Source of the DNA: a virus
DNA length: 29,598 bases
Virus record (IMG/VR): IMGVR_UViG_3300026320_000022
Coordinates: 1 to 29,598 of that record
Direction: 5' to 3' (one strand)
Part shown: piece after piece, positions 1 through 6,851 of the stretch
Layout of the letters: each line of letters opens with the position of its first letter
Position numbering within the stretch: position 1 is the stretch's first letter
Program-made: the position numbers and the translations under genes
Notes under the pieces: model-generated
What the model was told of the DNA's origin: nothing
The model's input: the letters and a program-made list of their open reading frames with translations, nothing else
Database searches by the model: none

Positions 1-1
1 T

Positions 2-157
2 GAAGAGGGCACAGGTATTTTGATATTGCCTGAACCGATCTCCGATGGAGAAGTCGAGATTATCCTGGCCTTGGTCTCTCCAGATGTTCGTGATGAACTT
101 GAGAAAATCAGGAAGATGAAACGATGGACATCGCCGCATACAGCAACGCCGAGATGA
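2..157 (+). CDS. 3' end of an unidentified gene (5' partial)
   Basis: Of the three forward frames only this one is open from the window edge. It encodes about 51 residues and stops at TGA 155-157. The visible part is acidic and then basic (ILILPEPISDGEVEI, then DELEKIRKMKR), so it looks like the C-terminal tail of a soluble protein. It overlaps the start of the next gene by 34 bases, which fits the tight packing of the rest of the window. No domain can be recognised. Given the gene order downstream it could be the tail of a portal or other head gene, but nothing in the sequence shows that. Confidence 0.5.
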   Translation, partial: EEGTGILILPEPISDGEVEIILALVSPDVRDELEKIRKMKRWTSPHTATPR

Positions 158-465
158 GGCTATACGATCACCTCGGACCATTAGCCAAGGCGGCGATTGG
201 CAACGCGCACCGCATCTTGGACATCGCATTCTGCCTCAACCAGTTCCAGCGGGGACGGGAGCCGATCGAGCGCGGTGGCGAGTTCTATCCGGCGCCTGCG
301 TTCAACAGCCCGGATGGCGACGCCGAGTTCGCGCGCTGGATCGAGGACAAGGTGATCCGCAAGGACGCGAAGATGTCCGTCGACCAACTCATCCTGAGGC
401 CGCTGCGGACAGGTCCCATGACGAAGCGCGCCACGCGTGCTAATGCTGTCCGCGGAGTCAGGTAG
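124..465 (+). CDS. Small phage protein of unknown function
   Basis: This encodes 113 residues from ATG 124, with a purine-rich AGGAAG about ten bases upstream acting as a plausible ribosome binding site. It is not a recognised family. The sequence is soluble and mixed alpha/beta in character, with a basic C-terminal tail (TKRATRANAVRGVR), and it has no signal peptide or membrane segment. Its stop codon TAG shares one base with the GTG start of the next gene (TAGTG), so the two are probably translationally coupled. Its position just before the protease gene suggests a head-region accessory protein, but this is only context. Confidence 0.6.
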   Translation: MDIAAYSNAEMRLYDHLGPLAKAAIGNAHRILDIAFCLNQFQRGREPIERGGEFYPAPAFNSPDGDAEFARWIEDKVIRKDAKMSVDQLILRPLRTGPMTKRATRANAVRGVR

Positions 466-788
466 TGACCCTCATCAGATTGATGGAAAGTACCCTATAC
501 AAATCGCCAGGGACTATCATCGTCAGTCGAGATGACGACGGCGTCCATCATTTCTCTAGCTCCGAACGTCCAGACCGCATCATCATCGACATCCACAATC
601 TGAGCATCGGCTTCGGTTGGATGAACGTGAACAGCGTCCAGAAGACGATCACGTTCTCCCTTGACGGGGAGGTTTTGGTGTATCGTCGCATCGGCAAGGA
701 CCCCCACGGGTGGTGGGTCTGCGATCGGGTGCATGATGGCGATCAACTTCACGAAGGCGATAGAGCTTCAGGTAGTCCGCAAGCTTAA
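465..788 (+). CDS. Small phage protein of unknown function
   Basis: This encodes 107 residues from GTG 465. CGGAG lies seven bases upstream of this start; an in-frame ATG at 483 has no visible ribosome binding site, so GTG is preferred. The middle is rich in alternating hydrophobic residues (RIIIDIHNLSIGFGW, KTITFSLDGEVLVYR), which suggests a small beta-sheet protein. I do not recognise the family. The last 56 bases overlap the proposed start of the large protease gene in another frame. That is a long overlap, so either the C-terminus here or the next start could be misplaced. Confidence 0.5.
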   Translation: MTLIRLMESTLYKSPGTIIVSRDDDGVHHFSSSERPDRIIIDIHNLSIGFGWMNVNSVQKTITFSLDGEVLVYRRIGKDPHGWWVCDRVHDGDQLHEGDRASGSPQA

Positions 789-3774
789 GTCCCATGCCAA
801 GGTCGGCTACCAGGACCATCCCAATGGCGACAAGCGGTGCTCTGGCTGCTCGATGTTCGTTGAGGGCAACCCGCCGGCATGCACCCACGTTGCACCTCCG
901 ATAGCCTCCCACGGCTACTGCGACGACTATGAACCGCTCGATCCCAACGCCAGGGCGCGCGCGGCCATTGGGAAGGCCAAGTCTTTCGCCGAGGTGCTGA
1001 AGGACGGTCCTCCGGACGAGTCTCGCGACAATCAGGGCAAATGGACGACGGGGTCTGGCGTTGGCCAAGGGACGACGAGGCAGAGCGGCAGGACCGGTGG
1101 CAGGATTGCTGGTCGGCGCGGCCAGTCAGTGAGCACCTACCTGGATGCCGAGCTTCGCCGGGAAGAGCGCCAGCAGGCCCGCGACGAGAAGCAGATGGCC
1201 GATGCTCAACAGAAGGTGAATGACCTTCAGCGCCAACTCAGCGAGCACAGCCAGGACAAGAGCGAGGACCTCTATTGGGGCATTCACCGGATGTACCAGC
1301 AGGCGGTGACGGATCTTCACGAGTTGCACCAGCAGATATTCGGGAAAGCATTTAGCAAGGCGTTCGATCCAGGCGAACCTCGCGACGAGAAGGGACGATG
1401 GACGGCAGGTGATTCCCCGGGCCATCCTGACCAGCTAAACGCCGAAGACAGTAGCAAGTTGGCTGCCGCCATGGAAGACGTGCCGCAAGGTATGCACGAT
1501 AGTGTTGATCATATTGAGGAGGCTCGTCAGGCGTTGCAGGATGCAACCGACAACGCCGACGATGTCGCTAGCGAGGAGGAACCTATTCTTGATGAGCACG
1601 GTGCGAATTCTAAAGAATATGCCGCATGGGAGAAACAGCTAGAGGTTGCGCAGAGAGACAGCGCAGACAAGGCGATGGCGTTGCATAAAGCGATTGAGGA
1701 CCACATGGACGCGACTACCGGTGTGCTAGGGCAGGTTCGCGCTCGCCTCAGCACGCATGTCGAGGAATATGGCGGTAGAGTGGGCAAGAGCATGACCGTC
1801 GGCGACGTCCATGCCGCCACTGCGCTCGGCAACCAGTCTCCCAACAAGCGCAAGGCGAAGGACTTCCTGACCACCATCGGGGAGATCAATGGTGCGCGCG
1901 TCATGGCGATTCCGGCCATGAACTTCGGCAAGGCGCTGGAGAAGATCAAGGCGGATGTGCTCGGCGGCATAGCGATCCCGGTGGAATGGGGAAAGAACCG
2001 CATCGCGCCGAATCTGACGCATTATTGGCCGTTCGAGAAGCGCACCGTCAACGTCCTGTTCATGCGTCATGGCCCGACCCGGTTCAACAATCAGACCGAC
2101 ATGTCGAAGGACAGAGTGCGGTCGTGGAACAACGTCCCGCTGACGGCGGAGGGCATCGAGGACGCCGAGAAGGCCGGCGAGAAACTGGCGAAGCAAGACA
2201 TCGGCTACATCGTCAGTTCTGATCTCGGCCGCGCCATCCAGACGTCTAAGATCGTCGGCAAGGCGATTGGGATCAAGCCCATCCATGACTATGGAATGCG
2301 GCCGTGGAACCTCGGCAAGTTCACCGGACAGACGACGGACGAGGCCCATGACGGTATTTTGGAGCACGTCGAGAACCCGGACGAGATGGTGGACGGCGGC
2401 GAGTCGTTCAACACGTTCAAGGCCCGCGCCGCCCAGGCGATGCTGAACCACATCAAGAAGGCAGGCAGCAAGAAGATGCTTGTGGTTTCCCACCACCGCA
2501 ACGAGCGCCTGTTCGCCGCGATGCGGCCGGACGGGACGGTCGACGCCAAGAAGTTCATGAAGACCGGCGAGGACCCCGGCGACGTCACCGAGATGGAGTT
2601 CAGCACCGATGAACTCCAGAATGCCCTCAGGGGCGCCAAGGAAGGTCCTGGGGAGGAGAAGATCGGCAAGGTGTGGGGCAGCAACGATGAACTTCCGGAC
2701 GGCGTCAGGAACGTCCTGCCGCAGGAGGCGCAGACCGTCTGGCGCAAGGTGGCCAACGACCGCATCAAGGCAGGGCAGTCCGAGAAATCCGCCATCCGGC
2801 AGGCGTGGACCGCCGTCAAGAACGGATGGAGCAAGACCAAGGACGGTTGGGTGCGCAAGACGTGGCTGGAGTCGGACGGCGTCCACGAGTTCCTCGAGGC
2901 GGAACTGGCCAAACTGGGGGGTAGCACGTCGTCCATCGCCAAGCCCACAGACCAGGTCAACGTATCGCTCCAGCTGATCCCGTTGGACGATCAGAATGCG
3001 CGTTCTCCGTTCCCGTACGACCAGTACTTCTTCTCTGACCTGCGCAACGACCAGAAGGAGCGCGTGCTGGCGGCGCTGACGGACCAGGATTCGCTGGAGG
3101 AGCGGGAGATCCCGTTGTCCATGCTGTCAGCCGTCCAGGACCGGGTCGACCCGGGGAAGATACAGTCGATGATCGAGGGTGCCCCTGAAAAGCGTCCGGT
3201 GGTGGTACGCATTGGCCCGGGGCGCTACTGCATAGTCGACGGTCACCATCGGCTGACGGCGGCGAAGCTTAGCGGTGTGAAGACGGTCACGGTCAAATAC
3301 CTCGACATCGAGGACTATGACCCGCGCGTCCATACCGATGAAAATCAAGGCAGCAAGGGCGAGCCCGTGAACAAGGCGCTCGACATGGAGATCGAGTTCG
3401 ACGTCCGGAAGACCGACGAGGACCAGCAGCTTGTGTTCGGCTGGGCGTCGGTCTGCTCCATCGGCGGTGTGGATGTGGTCGACAAGCAGGACGACATCAT
3501 TCCGGAGGACGAGCTGGAGAAGGCGGCATACGACTTCGCGCTCTACTGCCGCCAGCAGGGCGACATGCACGAGCGGATGGGTGTCGGGCGGTTGGTCGAA
3601 TCCATGATGTTCACCAAGCAGAAGCAGGACGCTATTGGGATCGACCTGGGGTTGACGGGGTGGTGGGTAGGATTCAAAGTCGATGATCCTGGCGTCTGGG
3701 CCAGAATTAAAGATGGGTCGTTGCCTGAGTTCAGCGTGGGGGGGAAGGCGCGGCGGGAAACAATCGACGCTTGA
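733..3774 (+). CDS. Multidomain prohead protease: Cys motif, histidine phosphatase, ChaB-like, ParB-like and XkdF-type protease domains
   Basis: This encodes 1013 residues from ATG 733; the frame is open back to TTG 661. Seen in order are a Cys cluster at about 36-62 (CSGC, then ACTHV, then GYC) and two copies of an RD-x2-G-[KR]-W-T-x-G motif near 98 and 217, with a charged helical stretch between and after them. A histidine phosphatase domain spans about 437-600 with RHG at 445-447, R500, E557 and H587 or H588. A ChaB-like domain lies at about 653-709 (LPDGVRNVLP to DGWVRK), and a ParB-like domain at about 795-870 (VDGHHRLTAAKL). The C-terminus (885-1013) resembles the XkdF prohead protease family, with H946 and S1001 (PEFSVGG) as likely catalytic residues. 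The protease would mature capsid proteins inside the prohead. XkdF-type proteases are usually far shorter, so the upstream 880 residues are fused cargo of the polyvalent-protein type. Domain calls come from motifs; the protease and phosphatase are the most secure. Confidence 0.85.
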   Translation: MMAINFTKAIELQVVRKLKSHAKVGYQDHPNGDKRCSGCSMFVEGNPPACTHVAPPIASHGYCDDYEPLDPNARARAAIGKAKSFAEVLKDGPPDESRDNQGKWTTGSGVGQGTTRQSGRTGGRIAGRRGQSVSTYLDAELRREERQQARDEKQMADAQQKVNDLQRQLSEHSQDKSEDLYWGIHRMYQQAVTDLHELHQQIFGKAFSKAFDPGEPRDEKGRWTAGDSPGHPDQLNAEDSSKLAAAMEDVPQGMHDSVDHIEEARQALQDATDNADDVASEEEPILDEHGANSKEYAAWEKQLEVAQRDSADKAMALHKAIEDHMDATTGVLGQVRARLSTHVEEYGGRVGKSMTVGDVHAATALGNQSPNKRKAKDFLTTIGEINGARVMAIPAMNFGKALEKIKADVLGGIAIPVEWGKNRIAPNLTHYWPFEKRTVNVLFMRHGPTRFNNQTDMSKDRVRSWNNVPLTAEGIEDAEKAGEKLAKQDIGYIVSSDLGRAIQTSKIVGKAIGIKPIHDYGMRPWNLGKFTGQTTDEAHDGILEHVENPDEMVDGGESFNTFKARAAQAMLNHIKKAGSKKMLVVSHHRNERLFAAMRPDGTVDAKKFMKTGEDPGDVTEMEFSTDELQNALRGAKEGPGEEKIGKVWGSNDELPDGVRNVLPQEAQTVWRKVANDRIKAGQSEKSAIRQAWTAVKNGWSKTKDGWVRKTWLESDGVHEFLEAELAKLGGSTSSIAKPTDQVNVSLQLIPLDDQNARSPFPYDQYFFSDLRNDQKERVLAALTDQDSLEEREIPLSMLSAVQDRVDPGKIQSMIEGAPEKRPVVVRIGPGRYCIVDGHHRLTAAKLSGVKTVTVKYLDIEDYDPRVHTDENQGSKGEPVNKALDMEIEFDVRKTDEDQQLVFGWASVCSIGGVDVVDKQDDIIPEDELEKAAYDFALYCRQQGDMHERMGVGRLVESMMFTKQKQDAIGIDLGLTGWWVGFKVDDPGVWARIKDGSLPEFSVGGKARRETIDA

Positions 3775-3861
3775 CCGCCACGTGAAGACGTGACAGCGTG
3801 ACCGGGTTGGAGTTTCTCCCTGAATTTCAACATCTCAGAGATCCCCTCTCAGAGAGCGAAG

Positions 3862-3899
3862 TCGGGCCTCCCGCCACACTGGAGGCCCGATTTGATTTT
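3862..3899 (+). terminator. Rho-independent terminator after the protease gene
   Basis: A perfect 10-base-pair stem (TCGGGCCTCC at 3862-3871 with GGAGGCCCGA at 3881-3890) encloses a 9-base loop. TTTGATTTT follows. It starts 88 bases after the protease stop and separates the first operon from the downstream region. Confidence 0.85.
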
Positions 3900-3970
3900 G
3901 GCTCCTCAAATGATATAGCTAGCGACACTGTGCGGGCGTCTGTCCGTTCAGCTACGAAGCAGTTGACTTT

Positions 3971-4002
3971 CAGGCGGCGTGTTGAAAGCGTCGCCTGTTT
4001 TT
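3971..4002 (+). terminator. Second terminator-like hairpin with a T run
   Basis: CAGGCGGCG at 3971-3979 pairs with CGTCGCCTG at 3989-3997 with one G-T wobble, and five T residues follow. A third hairpin with a 9-base-pair stem and one wobble lies at 4008-4029 but has no T tract. Two terminators within 140 bases suggest a firm transcriptional boundary, or else the 3' end of a short RNA made between them. Confidence 0.6.
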
Positions 4003-4163
4003 CTCTTAGCCTCCGGCGTGCCGGGGGCTATTCTCGCGGAAGTGGCTACGGCCCCTTAGTGAAGCCAGATTAGGTGTCCAGGGCATTCGCGTGCGAGGTG
4101 CTGCACGCTACCGAATCTGGATAATTGCCGGCCGACGAACCGGCCCGCGAGAAGCTAAAGCTA

Positions 4164-4229
4164 GGCGGCTCGCTGTCCGTTAGGCTCTCATCCGGATGGC
4201 GGCTCGCTGCACAAACGGCTCTCATCCGC
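4164..4229. repeat. Two-unit tandem repeat, period about 34 bases
   Basis: GGCGGCTCGCTG occurs at 4164-4175 and again at 4198-4209, and each copy is followed by GGCTCTCATCCG (4183-4194 and 4218-4229) after a variable 7-8-base spacer. The first element returns at 4566-4577, and its reverse complement (one mismatch) lies at 4336-4347 just before the next gene. These repeats link the non-coding region to the leaders of the following small genes. Confidence 0.75.
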
Positions 4230-4336
4230 CATGGTGAGAGTGAGCCTATGAATGGGGGATGCGGGTTTGTATCCGTGTCTTAAACGAGCCCCCTACGGCG
4301 GGACGCCCCTATTCGCACCGTGAGGTAGGCTTGGCA

Positions 4337-4354
4337 GCGAGCCGCTGACTGACG
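4337..4354 (+). repeat. 18-base direct repeat, copy 1 (gene leader)
   Basis: GCGAGCCGCTGACTGACG at this position is repeated exactly at 4580-4597. This copy ends nine bases before the ATG of the 75-residue gene and sits beside its GAGGGA ribosome binding site, so it forms part of that gene's leader. Confidence 0.85.
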
Positions 4355-4363
4355 AGGGAAGAC

Positions 4364-4591
4364 ATGAGCGATTTGATCGAACGGCTGCTCAATAAGAACT
4401 GGCTATGGACGGTTCCTGGCGCATTGCGCGAAGAAGCCGCCGCCCGTATCCGCGAGCTGGAAGATGAACGAGACGCTCTTCAGATGGCAAATACGGAAAC
4501 TGGAATGCAGGCCATCTTATGGAAAGGGCGCGCCGAGAAGGCCGAGGCTGAAAGTGAATCTATTAGGCGGCTCGCTGCCGCGAGCCGCTGA
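4364..4591 (+). CDS. Small helical phage protein of unknown function
   Basis: This encodes 75 residues from ATG 4364 with a good GAGGGA ribosome binding site. The sequence is mostly helical and charged (EEAAARIRELEDERDALQMA), typical of a short coiled coil, and resembles the many small accessory proteins of phages that begin MSDLIERL. The last codons (RRLAAASR) are encoded by a hairpin at 4567-4588, and the second copy of the 18-base leader repeat overlaps the stop codon. The gene is therefore bracketed by direct repeats, which suggests it is a duplicated or swappable cassette. Its function is unknown. Confidence 0.7.
   Translation: MSDLIERLLNKNWLWTVPGALREEAAARIRELEDERDALQMANTETGMQAILWKGRAEKAEAESESIRRLAAASR
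4567..4588 (+). other. Hairpin overlapping the end of the 75-residue gene
   Basis: GCGGCTCG at 4567-4574 pairs perfectly with CGAGCCGC at 4581-4588 across a six-base loop. There is no T tract, so it is more likely a regulatory or mRNA-stability element, or a product of the repeat family, than a terminator. Confidence 0.55.
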
Positions 4592-4597
4592 CTGACG
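4580..4597 (+). repeat. 18-base direct repeat, copy 2 (gene leader)
   Basis: This is an exact copy of 4337-4354. It ends eleven bases before the TTG at 4609, so both copies sit at the same kind of place: immediately ahead of a start codon. Confidence 0.85.
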
Positions 4598-4608
4598 GGG
4601 TACGAAAC

Positions 4609-4707
4609 TTGACACAGGACGGCGTTCGGAGTGTCACTTTTGGCACGATCCAGGGTAGAGGTATCGTGAGGTACGTGCCTGTTGAGGTGTCCACCGAGGA
4701 GGAGTAA
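4609..4707 (+). CDS. Candidate 32-residue small protein
   Basis: A TTG-started frame runs from 4609 to TAA 4705-4707, and its stop abuts the ATG of the next gene (TAAATG). ACGGGG upstream could serve as the ribosome binding site, and the repeat copy at 4580-4597 mirrors the leader of the 75-residue gene. The peptide is TFGTIQGRGIVRYVPVEVS flanked by polar ends, with an acidic C-terminus (STEEE). I do not recognise it. Its short length and rare start codon keep confidence moderate; it could instead be a leader whose translation is coupled to the next gene. Confidence 0.4.
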   Translation: MTQDGVRSVTFGTIQGRGIVRYVPVEVSTEEE

Positions 4708-5031
4708 ATGACAGACACAGCCTCAATGAAAAAGTATACACTGGTCCAGCCCGTCGTGATGGAAGGCTTCCCCGACGCGCACAATGTCTTCCTGCAAGTA
4801 ACGAACCAGCGCTTTTGCGTCTCGCCGCACGGCTGCGATACCAAAGAAGATGCGGAGTGGATGCAAGATCAGCTATGCGTCGCTTTGGCAAAGCTCGTTG
4901 ATGACGAGCTTGTAGGCTACCGCACGCCGGCGACACCGCCTGATTTCGCGAACATCCTTGATGCTGCCGGCAAGCCTTTTGGCAGCTATCCGCCGACTAC
5001 GTCGACACCGGCGCATGCTGGAACGGAATGA
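4708..5031 (+). CDS. Small phage protein of unknown function
   Basis: This encodes 107 residues from ATG 4708, preceded by an excellent ribosome binding site (GAGGAGGAG). The middle (YTLVQPVVMEGFPDAHNVFL, then CVSPHGCDTKEDAEWMQDQL) suggests a small alpha/beta fold, and there is no signal peptide or membrane segment. I do not recognise the family. The 3' end overlaps the convergent PadR-like gene by 35 bases. Its neighbours are other small genes of a regulatory or moron-like patch between the protease and scaffold genes. Confidence 0.65.
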   Translation: MTDTASMKKYTLVQPVVMEGFPDAHNVFLQVTNQRFCVSPHGCDTKEDAEWMQDQLCVALAKLVDDELVGYRTPATPPDFANILDAAGKPFGSYPPTTSTPAHAGTE

Positions 5032-5338
5032 GGGCATCGCGGATAGCGACGACGCCGTCAGCGGTGAGGTCGTATAGGATCCTTGGTGGCCTATATTCCG
5101 TGGCGGCGTTAACTTTCTCATGGTGGCACCGGACCCAGCCACGGCGCTCGAAGCTGCGGAATATCTGAGACACCGAAGTGGGCGATGTCCCGACCCGCTT
5201 GGCGATCTCCCAGCCCCAGTGCTTCTTGTCCCGCTCCGTAAGCATGATGCTGCCGACCTTGAGCGATATGGTGGGGATTCTCCCGTTGCTTCCCGAGTAT
5301 CCCCGGCGCTGCCGGTAGTCTTTCATCGCGTGGGACAT
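4997..5338 (-). CDS. PadR-like winged-helix transcriptional regulator
   Basis: This encodes about 113 residues on the - strand. The core KHWGWEIAKRVGTSPTSVSQ followed by FRSFERRGWV is a DNA-recognition helix-turn-helix, and RPPRILYDLTADGVVAIRDAL matches the wing and C-terminal helix of PadR-type repressors. The start is taken at ATG 5338, with GGAGCGAAG upstream; TTG 5383 and the in-frame ATGs at 5326 and 5245 are alternatives. PadR proteins usually repress nearby genes, often their own. It is one of only two - strand genes here and points away from the scaffold operon, so it may control expression of an accessory or lysogeny-related function. The family is fairly clear; the target is not. 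Confidence 0.7.
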   Translation of the reverse strand: MSHAMKDYRQRRGYSGSNGRIPTISLKVGSIMLTERDKKHWGWEIAKRVGTSPTSVSQIFRSFERRGWVRCHHEKVNAATEYRPPRILYDLTADGVVAIRDALIPFQHAPVST

Positions 5339-5412
5339 CTGATCGTTCTTCGCTCCATTATGCGCGCGCTCATGAATTTCCAACGTTTTGACGTGGCTGT
5401 AAATAGCAATGC

Positions 5413-6813
5413 ATGGCCCGCGTACTCCGGAACCTTCGCATAGATGATGTGAGCAGCGTCGATGTGGGCGCGGGACGTGGCGTCAAGGTGGTTCTCACGA
5501 AGCGCAACATGCCTTCGCTGTACGAGTCCATGGGGCCTGACGAGATTGCGGACCTCTCCGAGGAAGTGGCGGAATATCTAAAGCGCGAGTTCAGCGGCAA
5601 GGAGCGCCAGTCTGCCGCGGACAGCGGCGCTGCCCTTCCTGATGGTTCATTCCCGATCAAGACCAAAGAAGACCTTGGCAACGCCATCCAGGCGATCGGC
5701 CGCGCGAAGAATCCGGCGAAGGCGAAGGCGCACATCAAGGCGCGGGCATCTGCGCTCGGCGCGTCAGACATGCTGCCGGATTCCTGGAGCAAGGGCCTCA
5801 CCAAGGCCGACGTCGAGTTGGTCGCCGAGCGCAACGTCTTCGCCAAGGTGTGCAAGGCGGCGAAGGACTTCAGCGACATGGCAGACGCCATGGAGACGGC
5901 CGAGGACGCGTCGGAACTGATGTGTGCCGTTCGCGACGCGATGTGCGCGCTCGATTGCTCGATACAGTCCATCCTTTGCGACGAGGACATCACCGACAAG
6001 GTCCCGTCGATCACCACCAGCTACAACCAGTTCAAGGACCACATCGCCGGACTCGGACTTGAGGACGACGCTGATGACGACACGGAGAAAAAAGACATGT
6101 CCCAAGTGACAGCCCTGACCACCGCAGCGGTCCAGAAGATGATCGACGAGGCCGTCACCAAGGCCGGCGCCGAGAAGGACGTGCGCATCGAGAAACTTGA
6201 GATGGAACTCCTCATCTCGAAGATGTCGGACGCCCAGAGGACCTACCACGACAACCTGGGATCGGACACGGACAAGAAGAAGTTCCGCGACATGTCACCA
6301 GATGCGCGCGACGGCGAGATGGACAAGACGAAGAAGCGTTTGTCCGACGATCCGATTGTCAAGGGTTTGATGGCCGAGAACGCAGATCTGAAGAAGCGCC
6401 TCGACGCCATGGACGACGAGCGCGACCTCAAGATCGCCAAGCAGGACGCGAAGGACTCTGGGTTCACCCAGACCGACGCCGGCGAGGTGCTGATGAAGAT
6501 GCGCCGCGGCGACAAGGACGCCATCAAGAAGTACGAGGGCATGGTCGCCGAGTTGGCGAAGTCCAAGAAGGCGTTCGAGAAGTCCAGCCGCGCGTTCGAG
6601 GAGATCGGCGTCACCGGTTCGCCGGAAGGCGAGGGTGCCACCGCGATGGACGCCATCGCCACGATGGCCAAGGCGCTGCGTGAGAAAGACCCGTCCCTCA
6701 CCGAGGCCCAGGCGTTCGACAAGGCCTACAACGATCCGGCCAACATCAAGCTGCGCCAGGCCGAGGCCGACGCGCGCATGGCCAAGATCCACGGCCGGTC
6801 CCACGCCGCCTGA
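5413..6813 (+). CDS. Scaffold protein with an N-terminal XkdF-associated domain
   Basis: This encodes 466 residues from ATG 5413. The N-terminus (ISSVDVGAGRGVKVVLTKR style) is typical of proteins encoded next to XkdF-type proteases. Residues about 78-130 match a small helical domain (FPIKTKEDLGNAI to LPDSW). From residue 229 to the end the protein is highly charged and predicted coiled coil, as expected of a capsid scaffold that assembles the prohead and is then removed by the protease. An in-frame ATG at 6097 has its own ribosome binding site and may yield a shorter 238-residue scaffold. It lies directly upstream of the decoration and capsid genes. The role is inferred from composition and position. 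Confidence 0.75.
   Translation: MARVLRNLRIDDVSSVDVGAGRGVKVVLTKRNMPSLYESMGPDEIADLSEEVAEYLKREFSGKERQSAADSGAALPDGSFPIKTKEDLGNAIQAIGRAKNPAKAKAHIKARASALGASDMLPDSWSKGLTKADVELVAERNVFAKVCKAAKDFSDMADAMETAEDASELMCAVRDAMCALDCSIQSILCDEDITDKVPSITTSYNQFKDHIAGLGLEDDADDDTEKKDMSQVTALTTAAVQKMIDEAVTKAGAEKDVRIEKLEMELLISKMSDAQRTYHDNLGSDTDKKKFRDMSPDARDGEMDKTKKRLSDDPIVKGLMAENADLKKRLDAMDDERDLKIAKQDAKDSGFTQTDAGEVLMKMRRGDKDAIKKYEGMVAELAKSKKAFEKSSRAFEEIGVTGSPEGEGATAMDAIATMAKALREKDPSLTEAQAFDKAYNDPANIKLRQAEADARMAKIHGRSHAA
6084..6087 (+). promoter_or_regulatory. Internal ribosome binding site for a nested scaffold start
   Basis: GGAG at 6084-6087 sits nine bases ahead of an in-frame ATG at 6097 (codon 229 of the scaffold gene). 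The run GAGAAAAAAGAC between them is unusually A-rich for this gene. The shorter product (6097-6813) would be the coiled-coil scaffold alone, as in phage lambda, where the scaffold is made from a nested start. Confidence 0.45.
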
Positions 6814-6851
6814 GCCACGCACGACATCCGTTCCATGGAGGAGCAGTAGCC

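Larger units (their letters stand above)
3775..4363. other. Structured non-coding region
   Basis: No convincing gene is seen in this 589-base stretch. Beside the two terminators it contains several further possible hairpins: 4008-4029 (loop CGTG), a nested structure at 4065-4120 (outer CCAGATT/AATCTGG, inner GCGTGC/GCACGC), and 4127-4144 (GCCGG/CCGGC). A two-unit tandem repeat follows at 4164-4229. The density of stems is higher than expected for a simple spacer, so it may hold a small RNA or a regulatory leader for the small genes downstream. No promoter could be placed with confidence. Confidence 0.5.

Noticed and set aside
1726-2886. Long - strand open frame of 386 residues opposite the protease gene
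   Set aside because: It lies entirely inside a + strand gene with clear domains, its sequence is a typical low-complexity Arg/Leu/Val shadow of GC-rich coding DNA, and no ribosome binding site is obvious.
3798-4073. Open frame of 91 residues starting at GTG
   Set aside because: It runs across two terminator hairpins, its composition changes with each stem, and no ribosome binding site is seen.
4164-4229. Tandem repeats considered as a CRISPR array
   Set aside because: There are only two units, the repeats are 12 bases long and the spacers too short and similar.
5386-5412. TTGACG as a promoter -35 element before the scaffold gene
   Set aside because: No acceptable -10 element is found at the right distance.
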